NCBI GenBank assembly: GCA_963780635.1
Contig: CAWACW010000011.1
Span: 806,001 to 870,000, forward strand
Reading direction: 5' to 3'
DNA: 64,000 nt
From: DATEPR01 sp963780635
GTDB lineage: Bacteria > Actinomycetota > Actinomycetes > Mycobacteriales > Pseudonocardiaceae
The notes below the pieces were generated by a model. The model was not told the origin of the DNA and did not search any database. It saw nothing but the letters and a program-made list of their open reading frames with translations. A program made the position numbers and the translations under genes. Below are positions 16,242-24,926 of the stretch, in pieces; position 1 is the stretch's first letter, and every line of letters begins with the position of its first letter.

Positions 16242-17530
16242 AACCCGTCCGGGTGGCGATGCTGGGCTGCGGCACGGTGGGCAGTCAGGTGGTGCGCCTG
16301 GTGCGCGACCAGGCCGACGACCTGACCGCGCGGATCGGCGCTCCCATCGACATCGTCGGCATCGCCGTGCGCCGGCCGAACAAGCACCCCGACGTGCCCG
16401 CCGAGCTGCTCACCACGGACAGCGCCGCGCTCGTCGAGAGCGACGCCGACGTGATCGTCGAGGTCATCGGCGGTATCGAACCGGCCCGCACGCTGCTGCT
16501 CACCGCGTTGCGCGCGGGCAAGTCGGTGGTGACCGCGAACAAGGCCCTGCTGGCCGAACACGGTGCCCAGTTGTTCGAGGCCGCCGACGCCAGCGGTGCC
16601 GATCTCTACTTCGAGGCCGCGGTCGCCGGTGCGATCCCGTTGCTGCGGCCGCTGCGCGAGTCGCTGGCGGGTGACCGGATCACGCGGGTCACGGGCATCG
16701 TGAACGGCACCACGAACTACATCCTGTCCGCGATGGACTCCACCGGCGCCGGCTACGGCGAGACGTTGGAGGAGGCCAGCAGGCTGGGCTACGCGGAGGC
16801 CGACCCGACCGCCGACGTGGACGGGTTCGACGCGGCCGCGAAGGCGGCGATCCTGGCGTCGCTGGCGTTCCACACCCGCGTCACGGCCGCCGACGTGCAC
16901 CGCGAGGGCATCGCGGCGATCAGCGCCACGGACATCGCGGCCGCCAAGCTCCTGGGCCGCACGGTGAAACTGCTCGCGCTGTGCGAACGGGTGACCGAGT
17001 CCGACGGCAGCGAGTCGGTCGCGGTGCGCGTGCACCCGGCGATGATCCCGAGGTCGCATCCGCTGGCCAGTGTCACGGGCGCGTTCAACGCGGTGTTCGT
17101 CGAGGCCGACGCGGCCGGTCAGCTGATGTTCTACGGCCAGGGCGCGGGCGGCGCCCCGTCGGCCAGCGCGGTACTCGGCGACCTGGTCGCCGTGGCGCGC
17201 AACCAGATCGCGGGTGGGCGTGGGTCCAGGGAGTCGGCGTACGCGGCACTGCCGGTGCGCCCGATGGGCCAGACGCCGACCCGGTACCACATCAGCCTGG
17301 ACGTCGCCGACCGAGCGGGCGTGCTGGCACAGGTCGCTGCGGTGTTCGCGGAACATGACGTGAGCATCTCGGCGGTCCGGCAGGAGGGGCGAGCCGTGGA
17401 CGCCAGCCTGGTCGTCGTCACCCACGCGGCGTCCGATGCTGCCCTGCGTTCGACGGTGGACAAGATCGCCGGCCTGCCCGTCGTGCGGGACGTGGTCAGC
17501 GTCATGCGGGTGGAAGGTGAGGGCCCGTGA
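16238..17530 (+). CDS. hom: Homoserine dehydrogenase
   Basis: A 430-residue NAD(P)-dependent enzyme reducing aspartate semialdehyde to homoserine, the branch point to threonine and methionine. The nucleotide-binding GCGTVG is at 10-15; TANKALLAEHG and GIVNGTTNYIL are the catalytic-domain signatures. A C-terminal ACT domain (about 348-425, YHISLDVADRAGVLAQV) implies feedback by threonine, as in other Gram-positive Hom proteins. GTG 16238 overlaps the lysA stop by 4 nt and the stop overlaps the thrC GTG. Confidence 0.96.
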   Translation: MKPVRVAMLGCGTVGSQVVRLVRDQADDLTARIGAPIDIVGIAVRRPNKHPDVPAELLTTDSAALVESDADVIVEVIGGIEPARTLLLTALRAGKSVVTANKALLAEHGAQLFEAADASGADLYFEAAVAGAIPLLRPLRESLAGDRITRVTGIVNGTTNYILSAMDSTGAGYGETLEEASRLGYAEADPTADVDGFDAAAKAAILASLAFHTRVTAADVHREGIAAISATDIAAAKLLGRTVKLLALCERVTESDGSESVAVRVHPAMIPRSHPLASVTGAFNAVFVEADAAGQLMFYGQGAGGAPSASAVLGDLVAVARNQIAGGRGSRESAYAALPVRPMGQTPTRYHISLDVADRAGVLAQVAAVFAEHDVSISAVRQEGRAVDASLVVVTHAASDAALRSTVDKIAGLPVVRDVVSVMRVEGEGP

Positions 17531-18618
17531 CAGAACAACAGCGGGGGCCAGTGACGAAGTCGATGCAGTCCTGGCCGGGCGTGATCGAGGCTTATCCGGA
17601 CCGGGTCGCGATCCCGGACGGGGCCGAAGTCGTGACGTTGCACGAGGGCGGCACCCCGCTGGTGGCAGCCCCGAGGCTGTCCGAGCTGACCGGCTGCCGG
17701 GTGCTGCTGAAGGTCGAGGGCGCGAACCCGACCGGGTCGTTCAAGGACCGCGGCCTCACGGTCGCCGTCACGCACGCACTGGCCGAGGGTGCGCGGGCGG
17801 TGATCTGCGCGTCCACCGGCAACACCTCGGCATCGGCTGCCGCGTACGCGGCGCGGGCAGGCATGACCAGCGCGGTGCTGGTGCCCAGTGGCAAGATCGC
17901 GCTGGGCAAACTCGCCCAGGCGGTCGCGCACGGGGCTCGCATCCTGCAGGTCGACGGGAACTTCGACGACTGCCTCGAACTGGCCCGCAAGACGGCAGCG
18001 CAGTACCCGATCACGCTGGTCAACTCGGTGAACCCGGCGCGCATCGACGGGCAGAAGACGGCCGCGTTCGAGATCTGCGACACCCTCGGCCGCGCCCCGG
18101 ACGTGCATGTCCTGCCGGTCGGCAACGCGGGCAACATCACGGCCTATTGGAAGGGCTACCGCGAGTACGCCGCCGATCGGGTGATTTCCGCCACGCCACG
18201 CATGTTCGGCATCCAGGCGGCGGGCGCCGCACCGTTGGTGCACGGTAAGCCGGTCCTGCATCCCGAGACGATCGCGACCGCGATCCGGATCGGCAACCCC
18301 GCGTCCTGGACCGGCGCGATCACCGCGCGGGACGAGTCCGGCGGCCTGTTCGAGGCCGTGAGCGACGACAAACTCCTGGCCGCGTACCGGCTGCTGGCCG
18401 CCCGCGAGGGCGTGTTCGTCGAGCCGGCGTCGGCCGCGAGCGTGGCCGGACTGCTGGTCACAGCCGCGGACGGGCGGCTGCCCGCGGGTTCCTTGGTCGT
18501 GTGCACCGTTACCGGACACGGCCTGAAGGACCCAGGTACCGCACTGGAGGGCCTGCTGGAGATCGAGCCGCTCGCGGTCGATCCGCAGGCGGTGGCCGGC
18601 GCGCTGGAACTGGCATGA
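17527..18618 (+). CDS. thrC: Threonine synthase
   Basis: A 363-residue PLP enzyme (fold II) converting O-phosphohomoserine to threonine. PLP Lys73 lies in TGSFKDRG; the phosphate-binding loop is ASTGNTSASAAAYA. VLPVGNAGNI and VTGHGLKD are further family signatures. The compact length is the class found in actinobacteria. It overlaps hom by 4 nt at the start and thrB by 4 nt (ATGA) at the end, so the three threonine genes form a tightly coupled set. Confidence 0.95.
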   Translation: MTEQQRGPVTKSMQSWPGVIEAYPDRVAIPDGAEVVTLHEGGTPLVAAPRLSELTGCRVLLKVEGANPTGSFKDRGLTVAVTHALAEGARAVICASTGNTSASAAAYAARAGMTSAVLVPSGKIALGKLAQAVAHGARILQVDGNFDDCLELARKTAAQYPITLVNSVNPARIDGQKTAAFEICDTLGRAPDVHVLPVGNAGNITAYWKGYREYAADRVISATPRMFGIQAAGAAPLVHGKPVLHPETIATAIRIGNPASWTGAITARDESGGLFEAVSDDKLLAAYRLLAAREGVFVEPASAASVAGLLVTAADGRLPAGSLVVCTVTGHGLKDPGTALEGLLEIEPLAVDPQAVAGALELA

Positions 18619-19562
18619 ACGAGCTCGCGAGCGAATCGACACAGCGAGAGCTGGCGGACCGGACACGGGTAGCCGCCGCACTGCCGAAGGCTGTGCGGGT
18701 GCGGGTGCCCGCTTCCAGCGCGAATCTCGGGCCGGGGTTCGACGCGCTCGGGCTGGCGCTCGGGCTCTACGACACCGTCGAGGTGCGGCTGGCCGAGTCC
18801 GGGCTGGTGGTCCGGGCCACCGGGCAGGGTGCGGACACGGTGCCCACGGACGAGACCCATCTGGTGGTGTCTGCGCTGCGGGCCGCGTGTGACGCACTCG
18901 ACTTCCATCCGGCCGGGCTGGAGCTGAGCTGCGACAACGCCGTGCCGCACGCGCGCGGGCTCGGCTCGTCGGCGGCCGCCGTGGTGGCCGGGGTCGCTGC
19001 CGCGTACGCGTTGGCGGGCAGGCCGGTGGACTCGTCGGCCCTGCAGGTGGCCGCCGAGTTCGAGGGGCACGCGGACAACGCCGCGGCGAGCCTGTTCGGC
19101 GGACTGGTGATCGCGTGGCGCGAGGGGGACCGGTACCGCGCCGTCCGCCTCGAACCGCATGCTGACCTGCGGCCGGTGTTGCTGGTGCCGGTACAGGAGT
19201 CGGCCACCAAGGTGACTCGCGGTCTGTTGCCGGAGCGGGTGCCGCACACGGATGCGGCATTCGTGGTGGGCCGCGCCGCACTGGCCGTGCACGCGCTGAC
19301 GGCAGCGCCCGCACTGCTGCTCGCCGCCACCGAGGACCGGTTGCACCAGGGCTACCGGGAGCCTGCCTGGCCGGCCACGGTCCACCTGATGGACGCACTG
19401 CGCGCGGCGGGCGTTCCCGCGACCGTGTCGGGGGCAGGACCGTCCGTGCTGGCACTCACCACGGATGGCGAGCTGCCCGTCGGGCTCCCCGCGATGTCGG
19501 GTTTTTCCTTGCTACCACTGGACATTGACCGTGTGGGCGTGCGGGTGTGGAGACTCGGGTAG
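18615..19562 (+). CDS. thrB: Homoserine kinase
   Basis: A 315-residue GHMP kinase that phosphorylates homoserine to supply ThrC. Motif 1 is VPASSANLGPGFDALG (about 34-49), the ATP-binding loop is ARGLGSSAAA (about 113-122), and motif 3 appears as VSGAGPSVLAL near residue 275. ATG 18615 overlaps the thrC stop (ATGA) and sets the start despite in-frame sequence upstream. Last gene of the coupled run; rho follows after 404 bp with its own promoter. Confidence 0.94.
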   Translation: MNELASESTQRELADRTRVAAALPKAVRVRVPASSANLGPGFDALGLALGLYDTVEVRLAESGLVVRATGQGADTVPTDETHLVVSALRAACDALDFHPAGLELSCDNAVPHARGLGSSAAAVVAGVAAAYALAGRPVDSSALQVAAEFEGHADNAAASLFGGLVIAWREGDRYRAVRLEPHADLRPVLLVPVQESATKVTRGLLPERVPHTDAAFVVGRAALAVHALTAAPALLLAATEDRLHQGYREPAWPATVHLMDALRAAGVPATVSGAGPSVLALTTDGELPVGLPAMSGFSLLPLDIDRVGVRVWRLG

Positions 19563-19966
19563 GGCCTGCGCCAGGAACAGGATGGCCATCCCTGTTGTTG
19601 GACCGAATGCGGCACGCCGCCCCGGTTGTTGCACGCTCGACCGCCTGCGTCTACGCTCAATCCCAGATCAGTCACCGCGCGCACGGACGCCGGTGCAGCT
19701 CCCAGGTGCGATGCAAGCGGGTTGGTGCGGGCCCTGGGTCGCACTCCTACTGAACGGTGGCCCCGCCTCACGGCGGCGGTCGGCATTGGTGGGTTCCGAA
19801 TTGCGGTGGTGACCGAGCAGTCCATTGTTGGCGGTCTTTTTCGTGTTCCGGGAGAGACGAACCCGATCAGGGCGGCCTGCACTGGGCGAATTGTCGGTCC
19901 GCGTTCCGACGGCCGGCAAGTCCGCTGGTCCACGTAGGAGGCGTGTACCGGTCAGGAAGGACATGT
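19563..19966. other. rho 5' leader and promoter region
   Basis: This 404-bp space between thrB and rho lacks a convincing gene. If transcription starts at the promoter at 19629-19657, the rho mRNA carries a leader of about 300 nt. Long leaders on rho are common because Rho autoregulates by terminating in its own leader; that role here is inference. Confidence 0.5.
19629..19657 (+). promoter_or_regulatory. Predicted sigma-70-type promoter of rho
   Basis: TTGCAC and TACGCT with exactly 17 bp between them, close to the actinobacterial housekeeping consensus. Confidence 0.55.
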
Positions 19967-22039
19967 GTGAGCAACACCGATCTGCTGAGCAGCGACGCGG
20001 CGACAGCCGCCTCTACTGCGGCATCCTCTGGTTCCGAATCGCACGGCGAGACCAACGGCACCGCTCCGCGCAAGCGGGCCGGCCTGTCCGGCATGGTGCT
20101 GCCCGAACTTCGTGCGCTCGCCAGTGAGTTGGGCCTGCGGGGGACTGCGGGTATGCGCAAGGGGGACCTGATCGCGGCCATCAAGGAACGGCAGGCGGGT
20201 GGCACCTCCAGCCGCTCCAACGGCCGACCCGCGGCTGCGAACAGCGACCAGACCGAGCTTCCGGTGGCGACGAAGACCGCCACCGCGACTGTCACCGCAC
20301 CGGAGCAGCCTGCCAAGGAGCAGGCACCGGAGCAGCCGGCGCAGCGCGACGGTCACGCCGCGCGCGACGGCGAGGACGCCGGCCCGTCCCGTAACCGGCG
20401 GCGCCGTTCGTCGTCCCGTCCGGCGGGCAGCCCCGACGGCCGCGACGCCGATGCCGGCCAGGCCCGCGACGAGGTCCAGACCGAACGTCGTGAGCAGCGC
20501 GAACAGCGTGACAACGGCCGTGACAACAGCCAGCGTGACAACAGCCAGCGTGACAACAGCCAGCGTGACGGTGGCCAGCGCGACAACAGCCGCGATAGTG
20601 GCCGGGATCGCGATGGCGGCCGGGACCGCGATAGTGGCCGCGATCGCGATGGCGGCCGGGATCGCGACGGTGGCCGGGATCAGGCCGAGCGGACCGGTGA
20701 GCGCACCGGTCGGCAGCAGGGTGAGCGGGGCGGCAGCGACCGTCCGTCGAACCGGCCGGGTAGCGCGTCCGACGACGACGACGAGCGCGGTGGCAGGCGG
20801 GGCCGCAGGTTCCGCGACCGCAGGCGTGGCCGGGGTCGTGGCGAAGGCGAGAGTGGGCCTCGTGGTGGCGGCGGTGGCGACACCGAGATCCGCGATGACG
20901 ACGTCCTGCTGCCCGTCGGCGGCATCCTGGACGTGCTGGACAACTACGCGTTCGTCCGCACTTCCGGCTACCTGGCGGGCCCGAACGACGTCTACGTGTC
21001 GCTGTCCCTGGTCCGCCGTTACGGCTTGCGCCGCGGTGACGCGGTCACCGGTGTGGTGCGCCAGCCGCGCGACGGCGACCAGCAGCGGCAGAAGTTCAAC
21101 CCGCTGGTCCGCATCGACAAGATCAACGGGCTGGACCCCGACGAGGTCAAGGACCGGCCGGAGTTCACCAAGCTGACGCCGTTGTACCCGAACGAGCGGC
21201 TGCGCCTGGAAACCGAACCGCACGTGCTCACCACCCGGGTCATCGACCTGGTGATGCCGGTCGGCAAGGGCCAGCGTGCGCTGATCGTGTCGCCGCCCAA
21301 GGCCGGCAAGACGATGGTGCTGCAGTCGATCGCGAACGCGATCTCGGAGAACAACCCCGAGTGCCACTTGATGGTGGTGCTGGTGGACGAGCGGCCCGAA
21401 GAAGTCACCGACATGCAGCGGTCGGTGCGCGGCGAGGTCATCGCCTCGACGTTCGACCGCCCGCCGTCGGACCACACCAGCGTCGCGGAGCTGTCCATCG
21501 AGCGGGCCAAGCGGCTGGTCGAGATGGGCCACGACGTGGTCGTGCTGCTCGACTCGATCACCCGGCTGGGTCGTGCCTACAACCTGGCGGCCCCGGCGTC
21601 CGGCCGGATCCTGTCCGGTGGTGTCGACTCGACCGCGCTGTTCCCGCCCAAGCGGTTCCTGGGCGCGGCACGCAACATCGAGAACGGCGGCTCGCTGACC
21701 ATCTTCGCCACCGCACTGGTGGAGACCGGGTCGACGGGTGACACGGTGATCTTCGAGGAGTTCAAGGGCACCGGCAACGCCGAGCTCAAGCTGGACCGCA
21801 AGATCGCCGACAAGCGGGTCTTCCCGGCTGTCGACGTGCACCAGTCCAGCACCCGTAAGGAGGAGCTGCTGCTCCCGCCGGACGAGCTGGCCGTCACGCA
21901 CAAGCTGCGCAGGGTGTTGCACTCGCTGGACACCCAGCAGGGCATCGACCTGTTGCTGGACCGGCTGCGCAAGAGCCGGACCAACATCGAGTTCCTGATG
22001 CAGGTCGCCAAGAGCACCCCCGGCGGCAACGAGGACTAG
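19967..22039 (+). CDS. rho: Transcription termination factor Rho with long Arg/Asp/Gly/Asn-rich insert
   Basis: A 690-residue hexameric RNA helicase/translocase. GTG 19967 follows AGGAAGG and yields VSNTDLLSS; the longer frame to 19757 has no such site. The Rho N domain (~40-80, ELRALASELGLRGTAG) is separated from the RNA-binding core by ~220 residues of low complexity made of RDNSQ and RDRDGG repeats. The core starts LPVGGILDVLDNYAF; Walker A is SPPKAGKT at 442-449; the Q-loop/R-loop region reads VLLDSITRLGRAYN. Insert-bearing Rho is typical of high-GC Gram-positives and binds RNA more broadly. A strong terminator follows. Confidence 0.96.
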   Translation: MSNTDLLSSDAATAASTAASSGSESHGETNGTAPRKRAGLSGMVLPELRALASELGLRGTAGMRKGDLIAAIKERQAGGTSSRSNGRPAAANSDQTELPVATKTATATVTAPEQPAKEQAPEQPAQRDGHAARDGEDAGPSRNRRRRSSSRPAGSPDGRDADAGQARDEVQTERREQREQRDNGRDNSQRDNSQRDNSQRDGGQRDNSRDSGRDRDGGRDRDSGRDRDGGRDRDGGRDQAERTGERTGRQQGERGGSDRPSNRPGSASDDDDERGGRRGRRFRDRRRGRGRGEGESGPRGGGGGDTEIRDDDVLLPVGGILDVLDNYAFVRTSGYLAGPNDVYVSLSLVRRYGLRRGDAVTGVVRQPRDGDQQRQKFNPLVRIDKINGLDPDEVKDRPEFTKLTPLYPNERLRLETEPHVLTTRVIDLVMPVGKGQRALIVSPPKAGKTMVLQSIANAISENNPECHLMVVLVDERPEEVTDMQRSVRGEVIASTFDRPPSDHTSVAELSIERAKRLVEMGHDVVVLLDSITRLGRAYNLAAPASGRILSGGVDSTALFPPKRFLGAARNIENGGSLTIFATALVETGSTGDTVIFEEFKGTGNAELKLDRKIADKRVFPAVDVHQSSTRKEELLLPPDELAVTHKLRRVLHSLDTQQGIDLLLDRLRKSRTNIEFLMQVAKSTPGGNED

Positions 22040-22049
22040 GTACGTCTCA

Positions 22050-22088
22050 CGCACCCGGCGGCCGGGAACATCCCGGTCGCCGGGTGCG
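22050..22088 (+). terminator. Terminator after rho
   Basis: cgcacccggcg and cgccgggtgcg pair around an inner ccgg stem, 11 bp past the rho stop. The T-tract is poor (ttgacg). Confidence 0.8.
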
Positions 22089-22195
22089 TTGACGTGCACG
22101 TCAGGGCATCTGGCAGACTTAACAGTCGACATCCGGCTCCGGTTCACCCCAGCACCGAAGGGGACCCGGCGGCCATCAGGAGAGGACGACAGACA

Positions 22196-22408
22196 GTGAA
22201 GACCGGAATTCACCCCGAGTACGTCAGCACCGACGTGACGTGTAGCTGTGGGAACCAGTTCACCACGCACAGCACGAAGGCCAACGGCTCGATTCACGTC
22301 GAGGTGTGCTCGAACTGCCACCCGTTCTACACCGGCAAGCAGAAGATCCTGGACACCGGTGGTCGGGTCGCGCGCTTCGAGGCGCGGTACGGCAAGCGCA
22401 AGAAGTAA
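22196..22408 (+). CDS. rpmE: 50S ribosomal protein L31 (zinc-binding form)
   Basis: A 70-residue L31. GTG 22196 starts MKTGIHPEYVST, the invariant L31 N-terminus. Cys16, Cys18, Cys38 and Cys41 (CSC...CSNC) form the zinc site, so this is the C+ type that can be displaced by a Cys-less paralogue under zinc limitation. AGGAGAGG lies upstream. It sits between rho and prfA, the usual actinobacterial order, and is followed by its own hairpin. Confidence 0.96.
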   Translation: MKTGIHPEYVSTDVTCSCGNQFTTHSTKANGSIHVEVCSNCHPFYTGKQKILDTGGRVARFEARYGKRKK

Positions 22409-22413
22409 GCCAT

Positions 22414-22461
22414 CCAGCGGCGCCCGCTTGGAGCACCTGTGCGTGCGGCGGGCGCCGCTGG
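22414..22461 (+). terminator. Hairpin after rpmE
   Basis: Perfect 14-bp arms, ccagcggcgcccgc and gcgggcgccgctgg, lie between rpmE and prfA. There is no U-run, so it may attenuate or stabilise the mRNA rather than fully terminate. Confidence 0.7.
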
Positions 22462-22496
22462 CATGTCCGGCACCATTCACGGCGTGAGGAGGCCCC

Positions 22497-23576
22497 ATGA
22501 CCAGACCGGTACCTGAGGTGCTGGGGGGGCTGGTGGCCGAGCACGCCGCGTTGGAGGAGCGCCTGGCCGACCCGGCCGTGCACGGCGACCGCAACCTGGC
22601 TCGCCAGTTGTCCCGCCGGTTCGCCGAGCTGGGCCCGGTGGTCCGTACCATTCGTGAGATCAACGAGACCCGGGACGATCTGGCCGCTGCCCGGGAGCTG
22701 TCCGCCGACGACGACACGTTCGCCGTCGAGGCGCACCAGCTGGAGGCCCGGCTGCCCAAGCTGGAGGCACGGCTGACCGAGCTGCTGCTGCCCCGCGACC
22801 CGCACGACGGTTCGGACGTGCTGCTGGAAATCAAGTCCGGCGAGGGCGGCGAGGAGAGCGCGCTGTTCGCTGGTGACCTGCTGCGGATGTACCTGCGCTA
22901 CGCCGAACGACACGGCTGGCGCGCCGAGATCCTCGACGGCGTCCCGTCCGAGCTGGGCGGCTACAAGGACGTCACCGTCGCGGTGAAGGGCAAGGGCCGC
23001 GACCCGGACGGCGTCTGGGCGCGGCTGAAGTTCGAGGGCGGTGTGCACCGCGTGCAGCGCGTGCCGGTGACCGAGTCACAGGGTCGCGTGCACACCTCCG
23101 CGGCCGGCGTCCTCGTGTACCCGGAGCCCGACGACGTCGAGGTCGAGGTCGACGAGAAGGACCTGCGTGTCGACGTCTTCCGCTCGTCCGGCCACGGCGG
23201 CCAGAGCGTGAACACCACCGACTCGGCCGTCCGCATCACGCACCTGCCGACCGGCATCGTGGTGTCCTGCCAGAACGAGCGCAGCCAGCTGCAGAACAAG
23301 ACCCGCGCGATGCAGGTGCTGACGGCACGGCTGCAGGCACTGGCCGAGGAGACCGCGGCCGCCGAGGCATCGCAGGCCCGGCGCAGCCAGGTGCGCACCG
23401 TGGACCGCTCGGAGCGGATCCGCACCTACAACTACCCGGAGAACCGGATCGCCGATCACCGGGTGAACTACAAGGCCTACAACCTCGACCAGGTGCTCGA
23501 CGGCGACCTGGACTCGGTCCTCGACGCACTCGCCGAGGCCGACCGCGCCGAACGACTCGCCGCCGCTGCCGACTGA
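22497..23576 (+). CDS. prfA: Peptide chain release factor 1
   Basis: A 359-residue class I release factor that terminates at UAA/UAG. The codon-recognition tripeptide PVT is at 190-192 (RF1 type, not the SPF of RF2), and the peptidyl-transferase GGQ is at 234-236 in SSGHGGQSVN. GEGGEESALFA marks domain 1/2. The ATG has GTGAGGAGG upstream. Its GGQ glutamine is the substrate of PrmC, encoded next. Confidence 0.97.
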   Translation: MTRPVPEVLGGLVAEHAALEERLADPAVHGDRNLARQLSRRFAELGPVVRTIREINETRDDLAAARELSADDDTFAVEAHQLEARLPKLEARLTELLLPRDPHDGSDVLLEIKSGEGGEESALFAGDLLRMYLRYAERHGWRAEILDGVPSELGGYKDVTVAVKGKGRDPDGVWARLKFEGGVHRVQRVPVTESQGRVHTSAAGVLVYPEPDDVEVEVDEKDLRVDVFRSSGHGGQSVNTTDSAVRITHLPTGIVVSCQNERSQLQNKTRAMQVLTARLQALAEETAAAEASQARRSQVRTVDRSERIRTYNYPENRIADHRVNYKAYNLDQVLDGDLDSVLDALAEADRAERLAAAAD

Positions 23577-23606
23577 AAATGCCCCCGGGATGGGAAGCTG
23601 TGGCTC

Positions 23607-23996
23607 GTGAGCGAGCGCTGCGAGTGAACCAATGGGCACTGTGCGTTTCGCGATCGCGTCTGACGAGCGTCAGCGAGGAGGTCGCGTGAGTGAGCGTGCG
23701 AGTGAACCAATGGGCACTGTGCGTTTCGCGATTGCGTCTGACGAGCGCCGGCGAGGAGGTCGCGTGAGTGAGCGTGCGAGCGGACCTGACGGCACAGGGT
23801 GTTCGCGAACGCGTCCGACGGGCGTCAGCGAGGAGGTCGCATGAGCGAGCCTGCGAGCGAACCAGATGGGCACTGTGCGTTTCGCGATTGCGTCTGACGG
23901 GCGTCAGCGAGGAGGTCGCGTGAGTGAGCGTGCGAGCGGACCTGACGGCACAGGGTGTTCGCGAACGCGTCCGGCGAGCGTCAGCGAGGACGTCGC
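23607..23996 (+). repeat. Five-unit ~78-bp array, each unit ending in a ribosome site before a start codon
   Basis: Units begin at 23607, 23686, 23764, 23841 and 23920 (spacing 79, 78, 77, 79, then 77 to the prmC start at 23997). Each begins with a start codon plus an AG(T/C)GAGC-like string and ends in GAGGAGGTCGC (last one GAGGACGTCGC). Two subtypes alternate as A A B A B: A contains gggcactgtgcgtttcgcg, B contains ggcacagggtgttcgcgaa. The final boundary is the real prmC start. The array fills the prfA-prmC gap. Confidence 0.9.
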
Positions 23997-24000
23997 ATGA
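23920..24000 (+). CDS. Possible 26-aa leader peptide coupled to prmC
   Basis: The last repeat unit opens at GTG 23920 after GAGGAGGTCGC and stays open for 26 codons to a TGA that overlaps the prmC ATG (ATGA, 23997-24000). An analogous ORF in the preceding B-type unit (from 23686/23764) ends in an ATGA overlap with the ATG at 23841. Translation into prmC by termination-reinitiation is therefore possible. Whether the peptides are made is unknown. Confidence 0.4.
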   Translation: MSERASGPDGTGCSRTRPASVSEDVA

Positions 24001-24878
24001 GCAGACAGCGGCAGCCTTTGCGGTTGGCCATTCTCGAAGCGGAGCGGGTGCTGGCCGATGCGGGCGTCGAGTCGCCGCGTGCGGACGCGGAACTGATCGC
24101 GGCGCACGTGCTGGGTGTCGAGCGCGGCAAGCTGCCGATGGTGCCGCTGGTGGATCCGCCCGTGGTGGACGCGATCGGCCAGCTCGTCGGCCAGCGCGCG
24201 AAGCACGTGCCCTTGCAGCACCTCACCGGCTGGGCCGCGATGGGACAGGTCACCGTGGGTGTCGGGCCGGGTGTGTTCGTGCCGCGCCCGGAGACCGAAC
24301 TGCTGCTGGAGTGGGGACTGGCCCAGCTGCAGGGCGTGGTGAGCCCGGTGGTCGTCGACCTGTGCACCGGTTCCGGCGCGCTCGCGCTGGCGGTGGCCAA
24401 CGCGCGGCCGGACGCGACAGTGCACGCCGTCGAGTCCGACCCGGTCGCGCTGGCATGGGCCCGGCAGAACGCGGAGCTGCGCGCCCAGGCAGGCGACCCG
24501 CCGATCCGCCTCTACGCCGGTGACGTCACCGAGCCCTCGCTGTTCAGCGACCTGGACGGGGCAGTGCAGCTCGTACTGTGCAACCCGCCCTACGTGCCCG
24601 ATGGCACGCCGGTACCGCCCGAGGTGGCCGATCACGACCCGGCCGTGGCGGTGTTCGCGGGTCCGGACGGGCTGACCGTCATCCGGCACGTCGTCGGGCT
24701 GGCGGCGCGGCTGCTGCAAGCCGGTGGCGTCGTGGCCGTCGAGCACGACGACACCAACGGCGACGGCGTCGTCGACCTGTTCGCGGGCCGCAGGGTGCTC
24801 ACCGAGGTCACCGGTCACCGTGACCTGGCTGGCAGGCCACGTTTCGTCACCGCACGACGGGGTCCCGCAGCCGAGTAG
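23997..24878 (+). CDS. prmC: Release factor N5-glutamine methyltransferase
   Basis: A 293-residue SAM-dependent enzyme methylating the GGQ glutamine of release factors. The N-terminal helical domain recognises the factor (LRLAILEAERVLADAGVESP); SAM-binding motif I is VVDLCTGSGALALA; the catalytic NPPY is at 196-199. ATG 23997 is chosen because MSRQRQPL aligns with the family and sits at the array boundary; an in-frame ATG at 23955 lies inside the repeat. Downstream of its substrate gene prfA. Confidence 0.94.
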   Translation: MSRQRQPLRLAILEAERVLADAGVESPRADAELIAAHVLGVERGKLPMVPLVDPPVVDAIGQLVGQRAKHVPLQHLTGWAAMGQVTVGVGPGVFVPRPETELLLEWGLAQLQGVVSPVVVDLCTGSGALALAVANARPDATVHAVESDPVALAWARQNAELRAQAGDPPIRLYAGDVTEPSLFSDLDGAVQLVLCNPPYVPDGTPVPPEVADHDPAVAVFAGPDGLTVIRHVVGLAARLLQAGGVVAVEHDDTNGDGVVDLFAGRRVLTEVTGHRDLAGRPRFVTARRGPAAE

Positions 24879-24926
24879 GGCACCCACACCCACACCGGTG
24901 GGTGCGGACGTGGCAGGATCGTTGTC

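Noticed and set aside
19952..22834. 960-aa minus-strand frame opposite rho
   Set aside because: GC-rich codon bias keeps the antisense frame open; rho on the plus strand is certain.
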